Source: Taenia hydatigena (lineage: Eukaryota; Platyhelminthes; Cestoda; Cyclophyllidea; Taeniidae). From it: a stretch of 64,000 nucleotides of DNA. The position numbers were made by a program, and so were the translations under genes. Position 1 is the stretch's first letter. Each line of letters opens with the position of its first letter. This document shows positions 39,501 through 48,821 of the stretch, one piece after another. The notes under the pieces are model-generated. The model did not search any database, was not told the origin of the DNA, and saw only the letters and a program-made list of their open reading frames with translations. The stretch lies in NCBI GenBank assembly GCA_036345935.2, contig JADWOT020000008.1, positions 4,071,114-4,135,113 of the forward strand, read 5' to 3'.

Positions 39501-39731
39501 CACTAACTAGATAGCGATGGTATAAAGTTTTTGGCACCCCTTCGTGACCTTCCAAACTACTCACTTGTGTGGGTCGGGTTTTTAAAACACAGACACTTCT
39601 AGCTAGCTTGGCTTGCAGTTCAGTAGCCTGAGTCGTCTCTATTTGAATGTGTGCAGCCACCCATTTTCTTTCCTCCTTCTAGAAACCGTCAACCGACGCA
39701 ATCCGGTCCACCCATACCGCCCCGACCGTAG
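27573..39731 (+). CDS. DNM: Classical dynamin (GTPase for endocytic membrane fission)
   Basis: This is a large GTPase that assembles around necks of clathrin-coated pits and cuts them. Exons: 27573-27810, 27846-27995, 28034-28336, 28457-28760, 29183-29318, 31785-31852, 32598-32736, 33058-33215, 34043-34094, 35843-35956, 36040-36285, 36691-36837, 37038-37091, 37641-37802, 37904-38121, 38958-39239, 39683-39731. All phases agree; the product is about 939 residues (animal dynamins are about 850-870). Visible elements in order: G1 GSQSAGKS, G3 DLPGL, G4 TKLD, the AVSPAN and [16 protein letters not shown] blocks, middle/stalk, PH domain ([24 protein letters not shown]), GED ([27 protein letters not shown]) and a Ser/Pro/Gly-rich tail. 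The tail ends PPIPPRP, an SH3-binding motif. The first intron is only 35 bp. An alternative pair of 3' exons may lie at 40.5-41.2 kb. Confidence 0.95.
28404..28424. repeat. (GT)n microsatellite in a dynamin intron
   Basis: A GT run of about 21 bases sits 32 bases upstream of the acceptor for the exon at 28457. Confidence 0.85.
29319..31784 (+). other. Largest dynamin intron (2.47 kb)
   Basis: It joins LDLIE to [11 protein letters not shown] in phase 0. T-rich sequence creates hydrophobic-looking ORFs (for example 30180-30662) without ATG, motif or splice context. No TRIM copy is present. Confidence 0.6.
32379..32396. repeat. G18 homopolymer in a dynamin intron
   Basis: Eighteen consecutive G lie on the transcribed-sense strand, about 200 bases upstream of the exon at 32598. 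Confidence 0.85.
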
Positions 39732-40502
39732 GTTCATTTCTTTTCCCTGTCCACCTAACTTTCTGATTGGAGATGCTCTTTTTTTTGGGTGTCTAGAAAC
39801 TGAGGTCTTTCCAATGCTCGCGCGCATCTGATTCCCCCATCACCACTATTCCATTCTCTCTATCTGATTTCACCACCACCACCACCACCACACCCACAAT
39901 CTTTTGGTTTCCAACTGAATCACAGGCAATTATTATTGATGTTATCATTTCCTTATTGTTGACACTGAGGCTGTACGACCACCACCATCACTGTCACCAC
40001 TGCTTTTACACATGTGCTCATCTCTTTTCCCCCTTCTTCAACCAACCGTCCTTGGCGTCAGGGGGCAAGGCTCCTGTATGTTGGATGGGAGGAGAACGAG
40101 AGAAAGAATGCCTTCACCTCAACTGCGCATGCACTCACTCGCTGTCTTCGGCCCCTTGCGTCTCTTCTTTCTCACTCATTCTCGCCCTCTCCCCTCCTCC
40201 CCGCCACCCTCTCCCTTATGCAGCTGCCGCTTTGATTTTAACAGAGCAGTGCTTTTACCATTTCCAGATATTCATTCACAGTGCTGTCTTGCCTCCACTT
40301 GCTTGAGAGGGAAGGGGTTTGGTGGTGGCGTTCTCCCTAAGCTTAGGGAATCAGTGGGCTCTTTTTCATTCAATCATTTCTCTCTTGGTGACTCCTTCAA
40401 AGATGTGGAAGTATTAAGTTACGAGAAGTTCCGAGCGTGCTGTTTCCTCCGTTGCGATCGAGAAGTTGGATGTTTCTCAGTGCCTGTTCCTCCGAAATTC
40501 AG
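39732..40502. other. Dynamin 3' flank, T/C-rich, no separate gene recognised
   Basis: Pyrimidine-rich sequence with open frames on the plus strand (40012-40575 is open throughout), but Pro/Ser/His-rich low-complexity translation and no motif. It is probably 3' UTR or intron of alternative dynamin transcripts. Confidence 0.4.
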
Positions 40503-41156
40503 TTGTAAAGATCCCACGGTGTCAGGCCGTGCATCTCGTGGGCGATTAAATGTTGACAAATGTGGAAGCACGTAAGGATCGTTAAGTCAGTGATTTACTG
40601 CATCATAAATGGAGAGCCACATGGGTTGTTTTTTTGACCACCATACTGGTTTCAGGATGTCCTGTTCGGGTCCGTGGCTTTCATGCATTTGTGTGGACGA
40701 TTAAGGAGCGCTACTCCGCTCTCGCATGCCTCAAACCTCGATTTCGTTGGTTGAGCGTCGTGCTCAAATGTCACAGGGAGGGCGGCCACCAAAACTGAGA
40801 TCTCGAAGTTTCCACAACGACTGGTAACAACTGGTGGGCTGATGTGAACGACTATCTGTCAAACGACCTGTTACGGCCCCTACCATGATCTGGGAGCGGA
40901 GCATCTTGTCCTCCAAGCTGTCTGATGGCTATGCCTTCCACATGCTATTTGCTCAGTGGAAAACTTCGTCCAGCCTTGACGGCACCTCAAGAAGCGACTC
41001 CTCTTAATCTGTTTTTGGGTCCTCCTACTAATTCTAAAATAAGTAAAGTGTCATTTTTAAGCTAAATTCCCTCCCTTTCCTAGCAATGCGGCATCGAACA
41101 TGCTTCGAAGTGCCAAACATAAGTCAAGTTCTACCAGATCGTCAAGTGTCAAATAA
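40503..41156 (+). other. Possible alternative 3' coding exons of dynamin (40503-40571 and 41084-41156)
   Basis: The exon 38958-39239 ends in phase 2. The first candidate exon starts after GAAATTCAG at 40503 and ends at the strong donor AGCAC|GTAAGG (40571), again in phase 2. The second starts after CCTTTCCTAG at 41084 and stays open to TAA 41154-41156. Joined to the dynamin tail they would add a short Ser/Lys/Arg-rich end (SAKHKSSSTRSSSVK) in place of the PPIPPRP end. Phases and splice signals fit, but 47 codons is short and chance is possible. Confidence 0.3.
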
Positions 41157-41971
41157 GTTGGAGGACTGTTCTGATAGTAGTCGCATCATTTTACGGTCGG
41201 CTTCCGTGTCTGAGAAATTCAGTAGACTCCATTGACTCAAACATTGTGGTATCGGTTCTAGAATTACACAAATACCGGGTTCCACTTTGATAGACGTCCT
41301 TATTTAAAATGGGGGGTTTGCGGCCGTAAACAGGACGAATTAGCGTTGTGTTCTTGCCTTTCTTATCTCGGTCAGGCAGTCCGGTGTTACTTGCTTCACG
41401 TCTCTTCGAAATCAAAGTCGGTCCTGAGGGATCCTCCGACTTTAAACACCTTACGGCTAGCGAAATGTTAGTAAATTTGAAAGCAGATAGTGATCATGGA
41501 TAGAGAACCACTGTTTGAGTATGTGATACCCCCTGGCGGCTGGAGCGGCATGACCAAATAGAAGCGTCGAGAAAATAATAACTAAAAAGGCTCAATGTTG
41601 TCGGTTTCAGGATATTCCCTTCCGGTATATAACTTCAAACCCTTCTCTGTGCACTAGCGAGAAGCCTCATTCCATCTTGAAACAGCTCGCGACGTATTCG
41701 AATTGAGCGGTGACGGTAAGCGGATCTAATCCAGACTTCTGCAAAGTGGGACCACGTTTGAACGATTTCCGTCACAGCGACTCTCACCACGATCTGAGGC
41801 CTAGGTGCCTAATTCTACAACCTGTTTTGAGGCTATTCATTCCGCGTAATAATTACTCATTATTAAATATTGTTCCGTTCTGGAAATCACACTCAGATGA
41901 GCTGCCCTTCAAGCCATTCTGACCAATAATTAACACAGTATTCGCAAGTCCTGCTTTTACTACCAACGAAA

Positions 41972-42268
41972 TCAGTGAAACCCCTTATTGGTATTTATTT
42001 GTTGCCATCGCGTACAGCAAACTTCCTTCCTTCCCTGCATCCAGACATCCCATTCAGGTTCGTAGCTTGCAAGACCTTCCGTGGTACGATTAAAAACAGT
42101 ATCCCGCTCTGAAAAGCCCCATCCCGTCTTCAAAATCGGTTCAGGGAAAGAGGTTGGTAAGCAAACCTGATCTGGGTAGACAGGAATCCTGGTCTTGTTG
42201 ACTGGATGCTCTATATAAACACCAATCGAGGAATGAACATTGATATCGGAATTTCTAACTTTCCACAA
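41972..42268 (-). pseudogene. Trypsin-like serine protease fragment (exon or decayed gene)
   Basis: On the minus strand the frame is open for 98 codons. It contains an S1-protease pattern: IEHPVNKTRIPVYPDQVCLP resembles the usual LxxPVxxTxxVxPxCLP, followed 10 residues later by KTGWGFSE, which resembles the VTGWG block. These would be the segment between the catalytic Asp and Ser. I find no TAAHC or GDSGGP exon nearby. A minus-strand stretch around 41400-41430 reads EDPSGP, a poor match to GDSGGP. Either this is an isolated exon of a very divergent gene or a decayed copy. Tapeworm genomes contain secreted S1 proteases, so the family is plausible. Confidence 0.35.
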
Positions 42269-42992
42269 GAGTTAGCTAAACAATCTTCTGAAGAACTGCT
42301 TACCGTCCTTATGCGACAACGACTTGTACCATGACCTGAGGGCAAAGAGCCTTATTCACTGAGTTGTTTTGGGGCCATTCTTTCAGCACAATACGTACTT
42401 GCAGTGAGATATAGTCTAATCCCGGAAAGACCTTTCAAATGGCCCCCCCTTCCATGCCATCCCACCCAATGTTTGGGCCCCATTGCTACTGCCAATGAAA
42501 TAAGTAGCATCACACCCCCAAAATTGTTCCCTCTTATTCTCTCCTTGCCCACTGGTGCGTTGCATTACGGCCTCAGAGGAGGCCTCGACGGAACAAACAT
42601 AAGTTCACTCTACGCAGACAGCGAACTTGGCGGCCTTTTTTGGGGTGTGTGCACACACCATTCCCGTTTTTCATGATTCACCAAGCATAAAATTGGCAGT
42701 GATGATAGCAGGTTGGAACACGAATTTGTGTGAACCCGTAGCAGTTCACACTAACCCCCCACCATCGCTACCGCTTTAAAGCACTCAGGTTTTAAAAGTG
42801 CTTTGCCTGAAGAAGGAACCTGCTTAATATGGGAGCTTTGGTAGGTAGACCGGCATTCCATTGAGTAATGTGTGATTTCTGCGCACCGAGGCAGGCATAA
42901 TCGAAATGTAGTAACTTTTACTCAACTTTGGGATCCGTGGTTCTGCTTCCATGATTCAGGCGACAGGTTCGCGTGCTTCGATCTACCGTAAC

Positions 42993-43582
42993 ACAATTGT
43001 CCGGGGATAACCTACTGCGCTACCTCCGACCATCCTCGAGCATACTTTGATGCGGCAGAGGATGAGGTTAAAAAGCCCCATCGAGGTAAGGTAAGACAGG
43101 AGAAGGGGGTGAAAAAGGCATATTTACACGATAAAATGGAACAACAGGAGAGGCTAGAGCATGAGCTCCATTTGAGCCTCCCGATGATGCGAGGGGAGGA
43201 TACCATTGTAGTGACTCATGCGCCTGGCTTTCTCAGACCGACGACTTCGCCAGGTGAAAATGCAAACAGCGATAATGATGCAGATCAGGAGGAAGGCGGC
43301 TATCTCAATTGCTGCCTGCTCTCCACTCGTCAATATGGGAGGCTGCGGCCCTGTAAGGAAGCGTCAAGTTTTTGCATGTTACTCGAGTCACTCAAACTCA
43401 GCGCTATCGTAGTTTTGGTAGCCCACCAAAGGCTCATGTTAAGGACTTTGATGCTAAGAGGGTCTGGTTCTCGTGCCTGTGGGGACTCGCAACCGAATCA
43501 AGCGACAGCCCAAAGCCTCGTGTGGATTCGCCATGCAATTTCGTGGTATGAAGGTAGAGAAACGTGTTGCTGCGGTTTCTAA
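42993..43582 (+). other. Unassigned open frame, possible exon ending at a strong donor
   Basis: The frame is open for about 196 codons without an early ATG. The first third (…HPRAYFDAAEDEVKKPHR) ends at GAG|GTAAGGTAAG near 43086, a strong donor. A short acidic FDA-E motif like this occurs in oxysterol-binding-protein-type linkers, but nothing downstream supports that. It may be an exon of an unrecognised gene or chance. Confidence 0.2.
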
Positions 43583-44027
43583 GTCCACAACAGGCATGCA
43601 CATGCAGAGTAAGGGGTGGCTGCACACACCAGTGTTGCAGTGGTGACAAGATGTGGCGGTCAGGTGAGGTGGGTGAGGGCTGTAGGCATGGAGGAAGAAG
43701 AAAGGGGAAGGGGGGGAGGAAGTGGTGGTGAGGTATCCAGCGTAAGCAAAAGCCGCGTATTCACTACCAGCTGCGCATACTGTGCACATCAATCGAGACG
43801 GGTTTAAACATGCTCAGCCATGAGGACAATGGATGGCCTGAATCACTTTGCCGTCGTACCTGCCCGTGTGTACGTGGCGTGTGCTTCTCCGTGGTGTGGC
43901 CTGGACATGTGAAGCTTGCTGGTATTAGCATGACACCCTCTTTGGACCTCTAATTGCACTTTACTGACAGGAATGCAGCAAGGCATATAGAATAGCTAGG
44001 ATTTGCTCAAGCAAATGCACATCCATT

Positions 44028-44033
44028 TATTTA
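44028..44033 (-). promoter_or_regulatory. Candidate polyadenylation signal for the Ig-like gene
   Basis: AATAAA on the minus strand, about 175 bases after the stop codon at 44206-44208. Confidence 0.5.
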
Positions 44034-44205
44034 ATGAGGGGCAATCGTTTCATGGTGACACCGCTATACATTAATTTTTACAATCCGCCTACACTGCCCA
44101 TCAAAATGTGCAGCTGCTCAGCGTTTTAATAACACTGGCAACTGCAAAATCCGATTAAATGTCATGCCCTTAGTGATGGCGTCACAGTGACATTTGAATC
44201 TGTAA

Positions 44206-45825
44206 TTAGATGGCGCACATGGCTTCAATAAACTCCTGGAAGGAGCAGCGTGTCAATACTGGAAGAGTCACCGTAAGTCAATGAGGTTTCACAGAGTCAT
44301 GCCGTCAAAGGTTTAAAGCAATGCGTGAGGCATTATACAGGGAAGGTTGTGTTTACAAATTATTCTGTCCTAGTGAGTAGGGGTCCATAAGTAGGGTGAC
44401 AGATAACCGTAAACAATTCAAAAAACCTGGTGATTATGCAGCACACCGTGACCACGAATGCGGAAGGCGATAAACACCAACTTACCGTCACAGAGCACAT
44501 AGGTGCATGCGGTTGTAGAGTTATCATTGTAGAAGCCGTCCGAGCAGGAGTATCCACTGGCACTGAGCACACGACCTGGTCCCTCCGTTGAGCAGTAAAC
44601 GATATTCAGACCAACTAACGATAGCTTTAGATCAACAGGTACCGAGGACTCGGGTTCCCTTTTCAGGAGTTGTGACTGTCCCGTGGAGCACGTTATTAAC
44701 GCTCGACTTTTGGCTGAGCTTAGTCCCTCAGGACAATAGCGAGTCTCCACATGAGTCACTTTGGATGAGGGATACTTTCTATGCATTGTCTGCAAATTAT
44801 TATCATGAATAAAATTAATGATGGCTATTAATCGGCCACGAAATTGATAAAGAGGTAATGCGAGTAATACAGAACCAAGTACGATGCACTGAAACGTTGG
44901 TGAAAACATGAGTTCAATAAGCCGTTTACCAGACGTACACAAAAAGATTCAAATAACAAACTAAAATCCACTATTCATCGACTATGCTAACACAAATTCC
45001 GAGGCGAAAAATACCAACTCATAGGAACTAAAAGCATAAGAAAATGTCAGAACCTATGATCGTTAAAATCAAAACAAACTCGCCTAGATACAACCTTAAT
45101 TTGAGAGATAAATTTTTAAAAGGAAAGAAGGGATGCTTACGCTATTGACGGAACTCCACGTTAGAGGTCGAGACTCGGATGCACACTGGGAAGAACATTC
45201 AAAAATGAAGCATTTTATGCCATGCGATCTACCACGACTTAAGTCTAGGGGGTCGGCTCGCGATCCCTCACCCAACGTAAGTTCGCCATTGGATACTGCT
45301 CCGGAGGATGTGCTCGAGGCTGACTGAATACCGCTTACAATGGGAAGCTCAATTTTAGGAGGGTTTAAAATTTGAGAGACTAAAAACCAAACAAACAAAA
45401 AACGTCACTGCAATTTCAAAAGTGCGCTGGGATTCAAGTGCAAATCCAGCAAGGTAACGAGTGTTTATAAATACATTACCATTTACAATAATATCCACAG
45501 ATGCTGTTTCAGTCCCATGGGAACACGACCATTTGCCACGAGTTGCATAGGTCACTGGAGTCAATATCCACTCAATACTCGTTTTGTTTTTAAAACAGTG
45601 CACAGACGTATTAACTTTTTTATAATTAAGGCACTCCTCACCAACATCAAAGTCGTTTCTTTTCCACATGATATTGAATTTCTTTTCGTGGTGAAACTGG
45701 CAGATAAGATGCAGACGAGACCCATTTTGGGGGAATCGGGAGGGCAAAGCAACTAAGGAAATCCTGCCCGCCTGGCCGATAATAAGGAATTTGAAGGCAA
45801 TTACAGCAACGAAAAGCAGTGTCAT
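44206..45825 (-). CDS. Secreted Ig-like, cysteine-rich glycoprotein, no family recognised
   Basis: Four exons: 45825-45480, 45379-45141, 44789-44486, 44258-44206. All phases agree; 313 residues. An N-terminal signal peptide is clear (MTLLFVAVIAFKFLIIGQAG). The next ~95 residues look like one Ig domain: Cys in LICQF, Trp in IMWKRN, and TRGKWSCSHG for the second Cys. The second half is Cys-rich (IKCFIFECSSQC, LITCSTG, IVYCSTEG, GYSCSDGF, ACTYVLCD, LTRC) and may contain a degenerate second Ig fold plus a small Cys module. Glycosylation sites include NGS, NTS, NKT and NST. There is no transmembrane helix or GPI-type tail; it ends QEFIEAMCAI. It is likely secreted, with an unknown binding role, and could be lineage-specific. 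It is divergently arranged with the receptor gene at 47.7 kb. The gene structure is well supported; the function is unknown. Confidence 0.75.
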
Positions 45826-46341
45826 CTCAAAATATGCAGTCTTTGTAGGTTGTTTAATATATATCGATTGGTAGGATTAAACAAATATGGGAATGACAGC
45901 GGAATTCTTCTTTGAACAGCGTTACTAAAAACAAAAACGAAGTTTAATGATTATTTGATTCGACTAACAGATGCTGACTTATAGAATTATAAGTCAGTAT
46001 GTTGCAGGTTTCAAATTATGCTTTTTATGATTGAAGCCGCTGTAATTTGCTCAGATTCGTAAACTATTGACGCAATAAGCAGAACATTATTTAAAATAAC
46101 ATTTAAACAAATATTTGCATGAGTTTGGTGAGAGCTTACTTCTTTTTGGTAACTTAAGTCCATTTGCACCTAATTAGATGAACCGTCTTATGAAAATTGG
46201 ATTCAGTGAAACGCAACTTACTTTAGCGTGTAACAGATCTAGACTTTTGCTCTTGATTTCCGCCTTCTCAGCCTTGGTGCGAAGATTTCTGTTTCGCAGT
46301 GGCTTTGTGCGATTCTATGCGGCTCCTCCCCATACAGTCGA
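45826..46341. other. Intergenic, no gene recognised
   Basis: 5' flank of the Ig-like gene. I see no defined element. Confidence 0.5.
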
Positions 46342-46527
46342 TGTAGTACTTTGTTTGTTTGAACTACCGTTTTCAGTCAAGGTGACAGAGGTGACCGTAT
46401 TGTCTTAGCTGCGTAGGCTGGTCTTCGAGCCATACCAGCAGCTTATTTTCCTCTGTCCGTTGAATATATATATTCTGCTCTAGCATTCTGCCTTCTTTTG
46501 CCTTCGAGGAAGCCTTGGGACGCTACA
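46342..46527 (+). repeat. Solo TRIM LTR with perfect target-site duplication
   Basis: 186 bp running from TGTAGTACTTTGTTTG to GACGCTACA, flanked by GTCGA on both sides (46337-46341 and 46528-46532). It includes the palindrome GAATATATATATTC. No TRIM internal sequence follows, so it is a solo LTR. Confidence 0.93.
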
Positions 46528-47741
46528 GTCGACCCTTGATGGGTTAATTACTCTGAGTATTGGATTTGCTTAATAGTAAGGTGCCCATCACAATATTATT
46601 CACTTCAGCCTTACCCGGTCAGCAGGACAGGTAATCTTATTGACATGTGTATTTCCCTTTTCCGAGCTGTAATATAATATCGCAGCGTTGCTGTTCCTAC
46701 CGGTAACGGATGATCTACTGAATTTATTGCTCTGGACCGTGAAATCAGTGTAAAATTTGTGTTGCAGGTGGTATTTCTGGGTTTAACCGATTTGCTGATT
46801 CTGTTCCACTTTCAAAAAAAGGAAGTGTACAGAGGTAAGATGCCACGGGGTTTAGGCCACGGAACATTGGTAAAAATGATAAAAACTATAAGATGATTGT
46901 GGAGGGTCCCTCCTCTCTCCTCTGGTCACCCTTGTTAGTAGAAGTCTGCGTATGCTTTGACATATTTAATACAGAGGGTGATAATTGCACAGCTAGGCAA
47001 TATGTGGGGGTTCAGGCCGGGGAAGTGTCACGCTCCAGCGAGTCTCCACGCTGCTCCGCCACGTGGTTCAAATTGTTTTCCCGCCTCTGGCCTACAAAGC
47101 ACATTTAAAGAATATAAGTATTACAATGATTGTTTGGATGTAATACCAAATGCTAAGTGCAAAAGACAAGTTGCATCTTGGGCCTCTTTCTCATTTGCAG
47201 CTTTCATTGAGATCTTGATAACTGCCCATCAGCATTACAAAAACTTTATTATTGCGACTGCGTTTTAGCTTCCTTGCTAATTAGTGAAGGAATAAATTGT
47301 ATTTTTTCAGCACTTATATCTTCTACTAGGTGGAAACAAATGCTCTATTTGTCAACCATAAACGAGTGGTAACGGTAAGTTAATGCGGAATAGAGCATTT
47401 ACAAAAGGAAATATAATCTCATTTCCGATCGCTGAAAGCATAATAAGCCTAAATGGATACTTACGAACTCATTTATTCGAATACTAGGAAAATTTCGATT
47501 CCTTTAAACCGTTTCCTCCTTTGAATAAAGCAAAACGCACCTTTGAAAAAAAGTGTTTGACATAATACGAAAGCAATTTAGTTGTCAAAGCAAGATCTAA
47601 AATTCGCATCGGACTGCAGATAAGCTCATTAAATTGTCAAACTTCGTTTGCTCTACGCCCACATTTGGGGTGGACCAATGGGCAGGCCACAGTGTGGCCG
47701 TACCGCTTCTGCGCCTCCACCGTTTACTTCAAAAAAGAACC
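46528..47741. other. 5' flank of the receptor gene, no gene recognised
   Basis: Short ORFs only. The receptor frame extends upstream to 47634 without an ATG, so a 5' UTR or an upstream exon may lie here. Confidence 0.5.
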
Positions 47742-48764
47742 ATGTCAGTGAACGACTTCTCGGAGAGCTTTTGGCTCTGTATGAATACCACTGGCCAAAC
47801 AGATGCTCTAGACGCTATCATCTTTGTGACAGAGATTTTCGGCCTCCTTCCAGGCCTTCTAGCCACTGTGCTGCTCTGTCGATTGGATGGAAAAACTCGA
47901 ACCAGTCTGCTAATGCTTCGCACCCTTGTCATATGCGCCGTCTTACAACTGATCATCAATCTCATTGCTGACATCTATCCCCATCCAATACGCACCGCGA
48001 GCTATGGCTTCAACATATTCATGTGCGTTGTATGGACCAGTCGTTTCACCTTCTGGATATTCGCTATTATTGGAGCGCATGCACAGGTCTACTTTTGCAC
48101 AAATCGTACCATCCAGATCGTCGCCAATCTCCAACTCTCCTTCGCGTCCAGTCGGAACATTGACCTCATATATATAGCAGGCCTGGCCCTCTATAGCGCG
48201 ATAATAACTCTACCACAAGTATTCACAATAGAATATGATGGGGATCGATGCTACTGTGGCGAGACCCCAATGCGACTCTCCTTCCTTCAACTTGCCTATG
48301 CCCAAGTCTACGTCTTCTTCATTCAAGTCCTACTGGTTAATAGTGTAGTCCTATTAATCTCCTGTTGCCTCATCATTAAGTGGGTCAAAAACACACCCCG
48401 TGAAAAGTTTATGGACACCTTGAACACCCTGAGTTTTCCCAATACTTCAGAGGAGGAGTTGAAAGCCTACAGTGAAATGAAAGGCTGGTCTACCTCAACT
48501 ATGTGCATAGTGCCCATGTTTGTGTCCTACGTCATCTCCTTCTCCTACGACACGACCTACCAATTTCTCAGTGCTATCGGAGTGACCCACTACCCCATAA
48601 ACGGCTTCGCTCAGAAGGTGGGCGTGTGGATTCAACTCCTTCATCCCACACTCATACCCTATTATCTCTTCTACTACATTCCGGCGTTGCGATTTTGGGT
48701 GCTAAAACGATGGCGTTGGGCAATGCGGTCCTGCCGACGACATCAAAGACATCATCCGTTGTGA
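47742..48764 (+). CDS. Divergent rhodopsin-like orphan G-protein-coupled receptor, intronless
   Basis: The single exon starts at ATG 47742 (context AACCATGTC) and ends at TGA 48762-48764; 340 residues. The frame is open further upstream but has no earlier ATG. Seven hydrophobic helices lie at about residues 22-46, 54-79, 88-117, 139-161, 183-215, 251-275 and 292-318. The short N-terminus has an N-glycosylation site (NTT, residue 15). Cys95 at the start of helix 3 can pair with Cys170 or Cys172 in the second extracellular loop. Helix 2 keeps an Asp (NLIAD). The DRY motif after helix 3 is missing (region AQVYFCTNR). Helix 7 has HPTLIPYY where NPxxY is usual. The tail is short and strongly basic (KRWRWAMRSCRRHQR). 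Such receptors fit flatworm-specific orphan rhodopsin-like families; ligand unknown. The seven-helix call is firm, the subfamily is inferred. Confidence 0.85.
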   Translation: MSVNDFSESFWLCMNTTGQTDALDAIIFVTEIFGLLPGLLATVLLCRLDGKTRTSLLMLRTLVICAVLQLIINLIADIYPHPIRTASYGFNIFMCVVWTSRFTFWIFAIIGAHAQVYFCTNRTIQIVANLQLSFASSRNIDLIYIAGLALYSAIITLPQVFTIEYDGDRCYCGETPMRLSFLQLAYAQVYVFFIQVLLVNSVVLLISCCLIIKWVKNTPREKFMDTLNTLSFPNTSEEELKAYSEMKGWSTSTMCIVPMFVSYVISFSYDTTYQFLSAIGVTHYPINGFAQKVGVWIQLLHPTLIPYYLFYYIPALRFWVLKRWRWAMRSCRRHQRHHPL

Positions 48765-48815
48765 AGGGGAGAGGATTGGGAGCTCCTCATTGTTCATTCC
48801 ATGATTTGCTCCTTA

Positions 48816-48821
48816 AATAAA
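48816..48821 (+). promoter_or_regulatory. Polyadenylation signal of the receptor gene
   Basis: AATAAA 52 bases after the stop codon, giving a very short 3' UTR. Confidence 0.7.

Noticed and set aside
40012..40575. 187-codon plus-strand ORF downstream of dynamin
   Set aside because: Three overlapping frames are open in this pyrimidine-rich stretch; only its last 23 codons fit a splice model.
46528..46560. Similarity of the sequence after the 46-kb LTR to the TRIM interior
   Set aside because: The perfect GTCGA duplication directly at the LTR end shows this is host flank, so the copy is a solo LTR.
47634..47741. Upstream extension of the receptor frame
   Set aside because: Contains no ATG; the first in-frame ATG with reasonable context is 47742.
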